A stretch of 64,000 nucleotides of DNA from positions 248,001-312,000 of the forward strand of contig RMBW01000011.1 of assembly GCA_004009845.1 (NCBI GenBank). The letters run 5' to 3'. Source of the DNA: Davidsoniella eucalypti. Lineage: Eukaryota; Ascomycota; Sordariomycetes; Microascales; Ceratocystidaceae. Under the pieces are notes generated by a model. The model was not told the origin of the DNA and ran no database searches. It worked only from the letters and a program-made list of their open reading frames with translations. A program made the translations under genes and the position numbers. This document shows positions 49,101 through 60,485 of the stretch, in pieces. The first letter of the stretch is position 1; each line of letters begins with the position of its first letter.

Positions 49101-52100
49101 TTTCTTCTTCAAAAGCTTGCGTGATAAGATGTTGTTTTGTTTCTCGATCTTCTCGTATCGTCTTATGGATTGATTTCTTTGTAAAATTTGGTTTTATATG
49201 TTCAAACCATGTTTTTCTTTTTTTTCTCCTTCTTCCCTGAAGGCTCCAGTGAACATACAATGCATCCTTTCTTGGATACTTGTATATCTGATGCTCGATC
49301 ACAATATTAGCCTGGAGCGAATTATGTCTTCTATTTGTTTTTGTTTTTCTAATATGTTTCTGTTTACTTTTTTTTTTTTACATACTCAAGGGTGGTTATC
49401 GTGATTTTATTCTCTTCTTTAGCGTTCTTCAGTGGCGCGATTTTATCTCCTGTTTGTTAAACCAGTTACGTTTGATATCTTTTATCTAGATGCTTCAATT
49501 ATATCTCCTATTGTTTCCCTATCAAGACCTGTGAAGTCTCCATATGGTCACCGTGCTATTGGATAAATGCCGAGTTTATACATACATGGTGGCTCGAGTT
49601 AAATGACAACTAAATCAGGATACGACTTGTGAATCAAGCTGTATACAACTAACCTAACCTGAATGGAGGGCACTTGTTACATGTATACATTCAGTAGAAA
49701 ATTAAGGTTTGTTGTCTCATGTTGGTTAGCAGATGACGTCTCAACTTCAACCTCTGTCATGGATATAGTCTATTAGTTGGAGATATTGAGTCTTATTTTC
49801 TATTTGCCGAGAGTTCCTTGAACTTGGCAGTAGAAAAGAAACCACAACTCAGACTCCCATATTGCTTGAACATTGTATAATCATGTCAGAACGACACATA
49901 GATCACGCCACGTTTGGGAACTAAACATTGACATGAGTCGGATTTTCTCAAACAATCTTGGTATCAGCGTTCTTTCACACGGCCCTTTTTTTTTTTTTTT
50001 CTTGATTTTATGCTTTATGTATAGCTACCAGGGATTTTAAGTTAGTTATTCTGATGTCATATGAAAAGTGCACGGATTCCCGCTGTTTTAATGTCTGTGT
50101 TTTAATGTTCAGTGTATAAGTTGTTTTCTTTATGTCAAAAAAGCTTCATTTTTTGTTTTGTTTAGACAGTTTTTTTATGCATGCCTAACAGATAACTTGA
50201 TACCAGGCTTCTTTTCTATCGGTGCTTTCTTGATTTTTTGAGAGACTTATTTTTTGTGACTAGGGAAATATGATCATGAAAGATAATTTATTTAATGATT
50301 GAGATATCCCCTTCCTATCTCCTATAGACGTACATATAGGTGAAATTAAAAGGGAACTATCGCTAGGAGATACAGAAAACATTCGTACATCTCATGTAGT
50401 CAGGGTTGCTCTATCTTGACTATCGGCCTACATTACATACATACATACATACATATATAAGTAGGGTTATTCAAGCCAGCGGTGTTCCAAAAGGGACACT
50501 GCATTACATACGAGAAGCATACGTGCATATTGTCCAACCACATCCACAAACAATTGCTGCCGGATATTCTTCCCCCAAGTGGCGTACTTTGTTCTACTCC
50601 TCTTTTCTTTCTATCAATGCGCGTTCGCTACTACAGCCACTAACCTCTCACTATTATGGATCGTTTGTGTACGGTCGTATCTTGGATGCCGTGGCTCTCC
50701 TTTCGTTTGATGCGTTGTACATACCCATTACACGTGGTTGTACATATGTCTACCTACCTAAACCAACGTATCCTATCGTGTACATGTGACATGCTCACAT
50801 TTCCACAACTTAAAGCAAGCTCAGCTTCCAATTACCTAAATTCATGTACAAGCTAGGGTATCTTGGTGGGACAACTGCTATCGATGAGCTTCCTTCCTGA
50901 CTCTCTTCACTGAGATAGTCCGTAGTGGAGGTAAGATAGGGCAATCTAGGTACAAAGACAAGCAAGAACAAGCTCATTTCTCTTATAGCCGAACACCCCC
51001 CCATCCAGCCAGCAAGAAACACTATTTTGATTTCTGGTAGGCTCGGGTATATAGCTCGGGACGCGGAGACGAGATTGATCGGCATACAACTCATCATCGT
51101 AGATTGAGGGGAAAGAAAGGATTAAAGCGTAGATAGCAGATAAAAAAAAACCCAAGGCCAGGAACGGAGAAGCAGAGAAGAAAAGGGAACATGAAAGGGT
51201 AGTCATCAGATAAGGTGTACCATAGCTGTATGCGTATCATATAGCTAGCCAATTTGTAAGACATACTGGATTCGGCTTTCAATATGATGAAAATGTGCCT
51301 GTAAATTGGGTTATTAGAGCTTTCCAAACTCGTGGTATTGACGTATTGTAGCAGTAGCAGCCCTCCGGTAAACTGTAGGCAAAAAGTGTAATTAGTGATA
51401 TAATGTGGTAATCTTCCTTGTTGTATTTTGGACCATTCCTGTTTCTGGTAACGAATGGCCTTATGATGTAATAAAGGTCGTTGTTGCTGACTAGGGTTAA
51501 CAGGGTTACGGACAAGGCCTAGTGCTTTTTCTGCTTTCGGCAGTCATACAATGAAACTCAAAATGGCCTTTTGAATCGAAAAGCGGCGAACTGGGAAGTT
51601 AAATTGGCGTATTTTCTTGTCCACAAATAGAAAACAGGCCTTTCTCCCTCTAAAATGTGCTAAAAAGGCACAATTCAATTCAATAACCAAGTGCATTCTT
51701 GAAGTCTATTGTTGAGTTCCTTGTCTTGGCCAATCTTGGCCCTAGAGTGGTAAAGAAACGAATTATTGAACCAATTGTTCTCAATTAATTTCTCTTGTAG
51801 AACTCTTAAAACTTCCCCTCTTTTCGGAAGCTTGGGAGCCAAACAAAAGAAGTGATATTTTGTGGGTTTATTAGTAACAGCGCCCTTGGATTTCTGAAGA
51901 AGGAGGGGACGGTCGAAAAAGGAAAGTGGTTTCCCCAACAAAGCTGCTCCTTCCTTGCGAAAATGCTGGCTTAAGCTGACCAGCTTCGTTGAGAAAGTCG
52001 AGAGAAAGAAAAAAAACCTCCAAGAGAACAAGGACAAGGGTTTTGAGTTTGGATAGAGAGATCAATTAGAAAACGAGGTAACGAAGTTGCTGGTTACTAT

Positions 52101-53797
52101 CGAATCGAACCTCACGTTCTTCCTGAGAGGTTTGAAGGAAGTCACGAGACAGATGGATGGATGATGGTCACAAGCTAGCTAAGCTCAGTTGGCTTTTGGG
52201 TTTGAATAACATACGTCATTTGACTAAAGAGAGAAACAAGGCTACGCAAGCAGGTAGTAACTTCGAAAGTAGAAGTAAACAACAATTTCCAGCTTGCCAT
52301 TACTGCCGTTTTCTATCGTTTTGCGAGGTTTCGCGTGAGACCCCGAATGTAGCTTAACATTGTATAATCACACCCATCCTTCGTTTTGTTGCATTTTTCA
52401 TCTTCTTTTTGCGTAGCTGCTCTTGTCAGTCGAACATAATAGAGCGTAACTACGTGGGAATACGCTGCTTCAACCAGTCAGAAGCGAGAACGCAAGTCAG
52501 GCGTCCGGATGTCTCCTCCTTCTGTTTATTTTATTTTTCTGGATCTACATTGTATGTCTCTATTTAACACGAAGTAAAACTCGCAGTTGCTTGTTCTACA
52601 AGATGTCAGCGCTTAACTGGGCTCTCTTTGTTTTTTTTCTGTTTAATTAACCAACTTTATTTCTTTCTGAAGCGGCCGTCTCCCCAGATACAAACAAGAC
52701 CTTTATGGCAACAAAGAACAACAAATACAACGAAGACCCTCCTACCCTGCCCTGCCTCCAGGACCAACCAAAAGCTGCCCTACCCGGTTCTCTTCTTGGC
52801 TATTGCTTGCTGGCCAAGGCTTCAAATTGGGAAAGCCCCAGTCAACTTAATAGACCACTCTAGTAGTACGCAGTCCGTAGTTACGTTTTACAACGGCTAA
52901 TAGTAATTAGTAGTAACTACCGCCAGTGGCGCCCTGTTCCTATCTTATTTTTTTCTTAATTTTTTTTTCTTCTCTTCTTTTTCTCCTCGTCAAACCATCC
53001 CGCGACTAGTCACAAAATTTCGATTTTCGTGAAACGAAACTGGCGCCAAACGGTAGCAGAAAAAAAAAACGAACGACTCTTTTTGCCTTTTCTCAAGGCT
53101 TCCAAACATCGCCGTCGATAGTCGTGCCATTTCTGAGCCTGTTCTCAGACGGTTTTTTAACCCCCCACCCAAAAAAACAGTACACCCCTGGCATATGTTT
53201 TAGCACCTTTTTGCCCGTGTGTCGAGACGCCATTGCAACTATCATTAATCATATCTACTCTATTATACGACATCGAGACTGGCCGATCACAAGGAAAAAG
53301 AAATAGGGAAACGGATATAGCTCAACACATCTCTTGTCGAACAAACACTGCAACGCTGCTTTCAAGACAGCGCCAAATAGTGGCAGCATTATCTCCCATA
53401 CATAGCGAGAGCTGGCGTGACTTGTCCTCAGAGTTATTGTTTCATACAAACTAGCTGAGAAGGAGAAAAAGAAGGAACTCGGTAGTGATTCACCGGGACG
53501 TCTTCAACTAACACGCCTGGCTTCCTCGATATCGCTTCGCTTTGCTACCTTTCTTGATATATGAGGACGCTACGGAGCCGGCAACGGCCTCTTGCGACGA
53601 CTTTTTAACTGCTCTGCTACTTGCTATCATTTCTCTCTTCTTTCCCTAATCTCTTTTAATATCTTTTTTGGACATATACCCCTTCCGCCTACCAATCTAC
53701 TTCAACTACTTCGACCACCGTCGATACCTCCTGCTTATTGCTGCAGCTACCTGTATCTCGATCCGGTCCGCGACTGCTGGTGGCCCAGGACAAAACC
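46174..53797. other. 7.6 kb gene-free region, T-rich top strand at left
   Basis: No coding gene is supported between the RfeG-like stop and INP1. From about 46.3 to 49.4 kb the top strand is markedly T/C-rich with many TTTCTTTT tracts, unlike the more balanced sequence after 49.5 kb. This could be a long 3' region or a separate non-coding transcript. Motifs include TACATGTA (49678) and TAGGGTTA (50462, 51492), plus an ACAT microsatellite (50435). The last several hundred bases should hold the INP1 promoter and leader. Confidence 0.5.
50435..50454. repeat. ACAT tetranucleotide microsatellite
   Basis: About five tandem ACAT/CATA units are followed by ATATATAA and a telobox motif at 50462. This is a simple repeat. 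Confidence 0.8.
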
Positions 53798-56442
53798 ATG
53801 GCTTCCAGAACCGCCCAAAACCGGTACTCGACCGGCCGATCATCTTCACCTTCTTTTGCTGCGTCGACTCGAGCAACTGCAGCCAAAACACGAACAACCG
53901 CGGCTTCTACACCTAGACGGGTCGTCACTAACCCAAACCCTCGGCCACCGCCATCGTCATCGTCTCCTCAAACTTTGACTTCCTCTGCATCACACACCGC
54001 CAATGGCTACGAGTCCACCGTTTCTGCCGCTGCCATAGAGGCAAAGTGCGGCAAGAAGGTCGAGACGCTCTACAGCCACCCTAACGTCAAGATAATTGCT
54101 TTCAGCGCTACAGCCCGTACATCCCCGCGCGCTGCAGCTGCGTCGCATAGCCCAAAAGAAGTTTTAACCTGGTCGTCGCATATGGAGCGCACAATCGCAA
54201 TAGGTGAGTTGCGGACTCCTGGACAGGATTGTCATTGTTTCAGATCAACACTATCTGGCGTAACGATCGTCTGATGCTAACCTTGTTTACTTGATTTCGC
54301 ACAGGCGCCTTTAAAATCTACCGAGCTCCTGGCTCTGTAGCATTTCTGAATTGCGGTTCTGCCCTACAGCCTATCTTGCCCAAAAGCCAGTGTTGGTGCC
54401 TCGACGAAGAAGGCTCACGATTCGTGCTTCAGATCCGTCGTCCGCAATACTGGCGAATCGAGCTGCCTCTCGATAGTTCCGACGACTGCCATCGAGCTGA
54501 GATTCTCCGCGAGGTCCTTAGTAACATACTCATGTTTGAAAAGACCGTCTGCCCATTCGAACGGACCTTCATTGTTGATATTGTGCCGGAAATGGCTCCT
54601 CCACAGGTCCCCTCAGTGGCGCGTCGCCAGAGCTTGAAGCCTTCAGACTCGGCATTTGTTAGCCCATTAGGCCCATATGACCAGTCACCAAGCCCCGAGA
54701 CTTGGAGTCGTCCGGCTCGTAGTGGCTCTATTAGCTCTACAAACAACTATCCGCTGTCAGATCGGCGCCGGAGTAGCGCCTCAGATAGACCAACAACCTC
54801 GCACTCCGAGTCTTCGTACTCTGAGTTCTCAGAGGCAGAATCGGATTATTGTCTTGACGAATCTTGCTTGCCTACACCCAAGGCTAATCCTGTTCATATC
54901 GAAGTCAAGCCCATGGTTACTAACCTGGAAGAGAAGATTTCAACAGAGAGCCGGCGTCAAGAATGGATCCGTAAGCAATACGTTCATTCGCTTCAAGACA
55001 GTAATAACAAGGGACCGGCTTGTCTTGGAGACCTTGAAGAATATGACGACGATGTTAGCGATGTTGGTTCTGTAGTCAGCGACTTGACACATGTACGTAC
55101 TATGACATCACGCAGCTTGTACAGCCGTCAGCGCGAGACAGCTATCTTCGAGGCTGAAGATGCCACTGCCCGACCCAGCCGGAATATCTCTCGTGATGTT
55201 CGTCGGACCGGTAATGAGATTCACGAAGGTAGTGGAATGGGCGGGAACTCTGTGTTGAAGAAGCGTCTGAGACGGCCTGGCTTCCAGGCATCTCGGTCTA
55301 TGAATGCCCCACCACATCTCAACCTTGGATCTTCGTCTACTTCTTCAACTGGTCCGAGAGTTTCCGAGCGCCCACAGTCACCCTTATCGATGTCATCTAA
55401 ACCACCATTGACTATGGCGCCTCGTCCGCCTCATATGAAACCGCGGTCACGCAACTCGATTTCATCGTCTATATCGTCACATTCCTCCTCGTCTACGATC
55501 ACTGCTCCATCTGAGAGCATTCGGGGCGGTGTCCCATCACCAGTGGGATCTACAGACTCTTTCCACAGTGTTACCGTGGAATGGGATGCTTCACGACAGA
55601 ACACTGGACCCCAAATGCCCCCATCGCCACCAGAATCACAGCTTGACTCACCATCATTCATGTTGGACATCGCAAAGCCTGTCGAGCCTACACAGTCTGC
55701 CAAGGAAAAGCCTGCTACCGTTCCTGAAAAGGAGGTGCATGTTGTTGAATCTAAGCCTGAGGTTGTCGCCGAAGACGACGTCTCTGTCGCTAAGCCCTTG
55801 ACTCTAGATACTGCGCCGGAGATCATTGCAGAGCCAAAGCCGGCTGCTAGTGAAGCCCCAAAGACTCCCATTTCTCTAAGCGCCGTTGAAGAGCCCTCGC
55901 GCTCACGTGCGCAGTCTATCACAGCACCTTCGAGCCCGATCAAGCGTAGCTCATCTTCATCATGCTTGCGTCAGCGCCCCAGTCACCGCACAACTACCAG
56001 CATCTCGCACCGTCGCGGACTATCGCCGATCCCCTCGGCTGCCCATCTATTCTCTCCGCCACGGAACCGCAACCGCTACGCACACCACCGCCATACCTCA
56101 TCGCAGGTAAACAACATCCGCAACATTCCGTGGTCGATCGTAGCCAAGACGTGCGATCTACTTTTGGGCCCACCGAGTAACTTGATGAAGCTCATGCTTA
56201 GTGTTGCGGCTAAGATCATGGCTGGCCAGTGGCGTGGCATTGTCTATGGCCAAGACGAGAACGGCTCCGAAATTCCCGTACAGTGGGATTATTCCGATGA
56301 TGAAGCCGTCTTTAGCCCGTTGGATGTTACAGAGAACCGCGCTTTGTTTGACGACGTCGATGAGAACGGTGACGATTACTATACTCGTGGCCGTAGAATG
56401 GCCAGTGGTCGCATGACTCCCGACGAAGAAGACCTTGATTAA
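53798..56442 (+). CDS. INP1: Inheritance of peroxisomes protein 1
   Basis: Two exons are inferred: 53798-54203 and 54305-56442, with a 101 nt intron. The product is 847 aa. The Inp1 domain spans about residues 88-235: VETLYSHPNVKIIAFSA, TWSSHMERTIAIG, then FKIYRAPGSVAFLNCGSALQ, PILPKSQCWCLDE and VLQIRRPQYWRIELP. The remainder is a long Ser/Pro-rich disordered region, with a conserved-looking hydrophobic stretch near 745-780 (WSIVAKTCDLLLGPPSNLMK). Inp1 tethers peroxisomes to the cell cortex through Pex3 and the plasma membrane so that mother cells keep a share (knowledge from yeast). The start at 53798 is in a strong context (AAAACCATGG) and is preferred over the in-frame ATG at 53738. The acidic C-terminus ends PDEEDLD. 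The hydrophobic C-terminal segment may be a Pex3-contact helix; this is inference. Confidence 0.92.
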
Positions 56443-57583
56443 ACAAGATATACACCTATACAACATGTTGTACTCTTTTTAGAGTAGCAGAATATTCACT
56501 GGAAGCTATAGGAATGGTGGATAAATCCCACTGTAGCAAGTTTATGCTGCCCGTCATATTATAGCATATTATGAGATTCTATCATATCGCAGGCTTATCT
56601 CGGATCACGCTTCGTCAACACATGATGACCAACCTTATACTTCTTTCACATACGACACTCTCTAATCTTTTGTTTCTTCCCTTGTCCATTCTCCACTTCA
56701 TTCCATGAATATACATGACCGCACTAGGGTACCTACCACCAAGTGTCATATTTCATACCTTCTTCCCTACTCCATCACACGCCATATGACGCCTGTAATT
56801 TGATATTATAAGCAACATTCCCATAAGGCACTATACACATTTTTGGTCCAAATAACAAGTTTTCATTAGGAGTTTTCCAAACTCGTCTGTCCTGCACATC
56901 TGCTCTTGATATCATTTCCCTTGCATTTTTATCTTCTCCTTTCTATCTTTGTCTCCTCAAGATCTGCTGTTTTTTTTTTTTTCTATATCAGTAGCAGGTA
57001 GCATTGAGTCTTGCAACCTCTCTTTTTTTTTGTCATTTGCATTGCTGCCAGCCAGTTTTCATCCCTTTGGATACTTGCCATTTCTTTTCTTTTCACATGC
57101 CCTTTTGTCTTAACAAGTTAATAACCAGTTCTAATTCCATGGATCAAAATAAATAAGTTAAACATCAAGTTTCCCTATGTATGCACTTGAAATATGTATG
57201 GACGATTGACCAGTGATATTATATCAAATATATATCAAATATCTGTATATATTAAAAAGAGGCATTTCATTACATGTCATAACATTTTTGTAGGGCTGCT
57301 AGTACAAAACCCAGCAAGCCCAGTTAAGTCTATAATTCCAATCATGTTTGTAATCGAAATCAAAACTTATTCCCTCCCCCCCTTCTCTCGCCGGAGCAAA
57401 TATCGAATTCAGAAATTTCCAATACAACCCAAAACAAATCAAGAAACAAAGCATCTAAAAATAAAACACAAACAAGAATAGCAAGCAATATGCACAACTT
57501 TCATGTATCCCATGCTGCCATCCCCTTGCCAAGTAACAACCCATTTAACTCCGCATTAAACGATATAAGCTTGGTACCTGAAA
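56443..57583. other. 1.1 kb region between converging genes
   Basis: INP1 (+) and the cupin gene (-) converge here, so this is mostly shared 3' flank. It is T-rich in its middle (56.9-57.1 kb). No gene is visible; the 95-codon frame at 57194 is AT-rich and featureless. Confidence 0.6.
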
Positions 57584-58228
57584 TCAACGATCGTTACCAG
57601 AGGCAGGGAAGTTTTCCAGGCCTTCGCCCATATCCTCGATCAGCTTCTCCCCCTTGATGACAGGGGCCTCGCAGTCCTGTAGACAGAAGATCATACGGGC
57701 CCAATTCTCGCTGCTATCATTACGCCACTGGTGCATAGTGGCACGCTGGACCATGACATCGCCGCGAGCCATGACGATTTCCTCGCCAGAGCCCATGACG
57801 GCAGTGATCTCTCCCTCGAGGACGATGCCGTAGTCGACGCTCTGCGTACGATGCATCATGCAGGCGTGGCCGGGAGCGATATCGACGTAGCGTAGCACGG
57901 TGCCGTTAGGCTTGACGAGACCGAGACGCCCGGAGTCCACGAGGGCGTCGTGGGCGTTGATGTCGGCGTTATCGGTCAACTGAGCGGGGAATTGTGTGGT
58001 GTAGGCAACGCTCATTCCCATCTTGCTGTTTTGGAAGGATGTCCATTTTACCGGCCGTACCGTGTGGACGCGGGCGGCGCCAGTGTCGTCGTGGCCGGTG
58101 AGAATGGTACGAAGACCGGGTAGGGACGACGAGAGTTGGCCGGCGGTGGGTGGACGGTTCATGATGAGAGCAGAAGCAGCGTAGACAAAGAAGGAGAGTA
58201 GAACGGCAAGTGTCGTTATGAGTAGCAT
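57584..58228 (-). CDS. Membrane-anchored cupin-domain protein
   Basis: A single exon encodes 214 aa. Residues 3-22 (LITTLAVLLSFFVYAASA) form a signal anchor or signal peptide. The cupin barrel follows: IAPGHACMMHRTQSVDYGIVLEGEI at about 117-141 (His126, Asp132) and RGDVMVQRATMHQWRN at 155-170 (His166, Asn170). The first metal-site motif is HxTxxxDY rather than the canonical HxH, a variant I know from a fungal/bacterial cupin_2 subgroup. A metal-dependent enzyme of small-molecule metabolism is plausible, but the substrate is unknown. No biosynthetic genes are adjacent. The start is the only ATG that includes the hydrophobic N-terminus. Confidence 0.85.
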   Translation of the reverse strand: MLLITTLAVLLSFFVYAASALIMNRPPTAGQLSSSLPGLRTILTGHDDTGAARVHTVRPVKWTSFQNSKMGMSVAYTTQFPAQLTDNADINAHDALVDSGRLGLVKPNGTVLRYVDIAPGHACMMHRTQSVDYGIVLEGEITAVMGSGEEIVMARGDVMVQRATMHQWRNDSSENWARMIFCLQDCEAPVIKGEKLIEDMGEGLENFPASGNDR

Positions 58229-60485
58229 GACGGGCTATTCTTTTGTCCCCGGCTTGGGGAGGAGATACTGGACGGGTTTATATACTATGAAGGAGGGGAA
58301 CAGAATTGGGGGATTGTCCGCCCGGAGGTACGATTGGAGATGATGGGCGTCTTTCTCTCGTGCTATCGGTACGCTTTACTGCTTACAGCCCCCCTTTGAT
58401 TGGAGGATCTCGAGGCTTCTCTTGTACGGCTACGATGGAGGTATGATTGTCGGTTTCTGGTTGGCCGGACTTGATCTTCCAAGCATATGAAAAGACGTCT
58501 TCTGCAAATGCCGAGCCAGAGGGATTGGGTAGGAATCCTGGGCACAGAGAAGGTGACAGAGTCGGGGCAAATCGAGCACGGATTATCCTAGATAGAGGGA
58601 AGGACAACGTCAAAGCTGAGGAATATATATACAGAATTGGCCTGTGTTGATGTCCGTGGCGGGACCCGAAAGGAGAAGAAAAGGCAATTGCTGGACTTGA
58701 GTTCTGGGATCGGATGTCCGCCAAGAAAAAAAGAAGAAGAAGAAATATGAATAAGCTCTAGTGATCAGCAGATTCAAATAGTCTGGCAACAGGACGGACA
58801 AAAACAAACGGGTGGTGCGGCAGAGAGACAAAAAAACGAATATGACAGAAGAACGGAAGAAAAAAGAAACAAATGCAAAGTAATTGTTGACTGATAAAGT
58901 GGAAGATGGTCATATATATGCAAGGCGGCTTGTTTGTCTCACACGCAGAGCAACAGCCCGAATTTGAAGAGCACAAAGTGGATAGATAATACGGTAGTTG
59001 CAGATTATATGTATTTAGATATCAAATGGCTGACAAAAAGAAGGCGATTCGTTGTCTTATGTAGAGAATCGAAAATGCAAAAAAGAAAACGACACAAAAG
59101 CAAGACAAATGTGAGAGAGGAAGAAAAGAGAAAAAAAATAGGAGCATAACAAAGATGGCTGGTCGCTTGATTTTTGTAGTATTCTTGAGGAATCTCGATC
59201 GTCTTCCGACAAAGCTTGGATCAAGGGTTGTTTTAAGGTGCCTTATTAGTATAGTAGAAATACTCGCATTTTCCGGTGCTAGCAAGGGAAGAACAATAAA
59301 GAATGACAAGGAAAACAAAGCAAATACTAGCCAGTTGTACGTTCTCACTGTCTGCCTTCCTTTTCCTGTTCTACAGGTATTTGTAAAATAGCAGGCTTCC
59401 TCTATAAATCACGGGCTTGTCTTATCGTAAGAATAAAGGGAAAACAAACAGACAAAGAGCATAGCCTATGGAATCTACCGGTCCCAAAAGATGGAATGCA
59501 GGCTTCTTAACTGGGAAAATCTGGCTCAAAGCTCTGGCCTAGGAAAAACAAGAGGAATAAAGCAATACGCCTAGCGAGAACCTCACGATGAATTAGAGTG
59601 GTCGGGATGACCATCTAACCCTAGCCAAAGATGCGCTAATACACTACAAACCCTAGACAAGGCTCACTGCTTCACTTACACCGCCAGAATGGGGCCTGAA
59701 CTCAAGATTCGAGCTTTTCCGAGCCTTTTGAGAAAGATATGCTTTAGAAAGAGGTCAATGTCACTGTATTGGGTTCCTGAGGATCTTAGGAAGAAACGAG
59801 TCAAAAAAAAACACTACCCCACGGCCAAGAAAACACAACGACCTGCCCCTTCATGGCCAAACAGGGCACCATTATGGTAAAAGAAGGAGAGAGGGGCAGT
59901 TAACGAGAAGCTTCCCTTTTGCCCTCACTCTCATTTAAGCTCGAATAATCCATTGGAACATAGGGCGCCCTCTATTAGTATCTCTTCCCTGGTTCCTGTA
60001 CAGTAAGTGATCCTTTCGTCTGTATACTGACAGAGAGCAAACGCAGTAATCAGTTGTAAGAATCTACGGAAAAGGCCTAACTCCCAAAAATGCAACTGTC
60101 ATGGGCCTTGGTGCAGTAATGCAGGAATATCATGTTGCATGCATGAGGCAGGAAGGAGAAGACGAAAAAACGTCGCCTCAGGACAGGAGTAACAGACTAA
60201 AGAATAAATCAAGACAGAGAGAATAGGTTGCTGCAAATATATGTCCATACATGCTTTACGATATACTGCATGTACAACATGTACATGTATGGTATTGGTT
60301 ATTATATTCTTTGCTCGCTTGTCATTCTCTACGGTAGCGAGATGGCGTGCGCTATAGTGTAATCAACGCTTGAATGCGTCAGAAATTGTATATTTGCATA
60401 TAATCTACCATACATTACAGCCGAAACAAGACGAGCCAGGCGTAAAGCGTCAATATAACATGATATACCAAGAATATCCCCTGAT
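58229..60485. other. 2.3 kb intergenic, promoter side of the cupin gene
   Basis: No gene is supported. The left part is the cupin promoter and leader (purine-rich plus strand between 58.67 and 59.15 kb). A TAACCCTA lies at 59616, AAACCCTAG at about 59649, and TACATGTA at 60282. A 63-codon basic frame at 59689-59880 is open but featureless. Confidence 0.55.

Noticed and set aside
53738..53797. Upstream in-frame ATG for INP1
   Set aside because: The context is weaker than AAAACCATGG at 53798, and the extra 20 residues do not look conserved.
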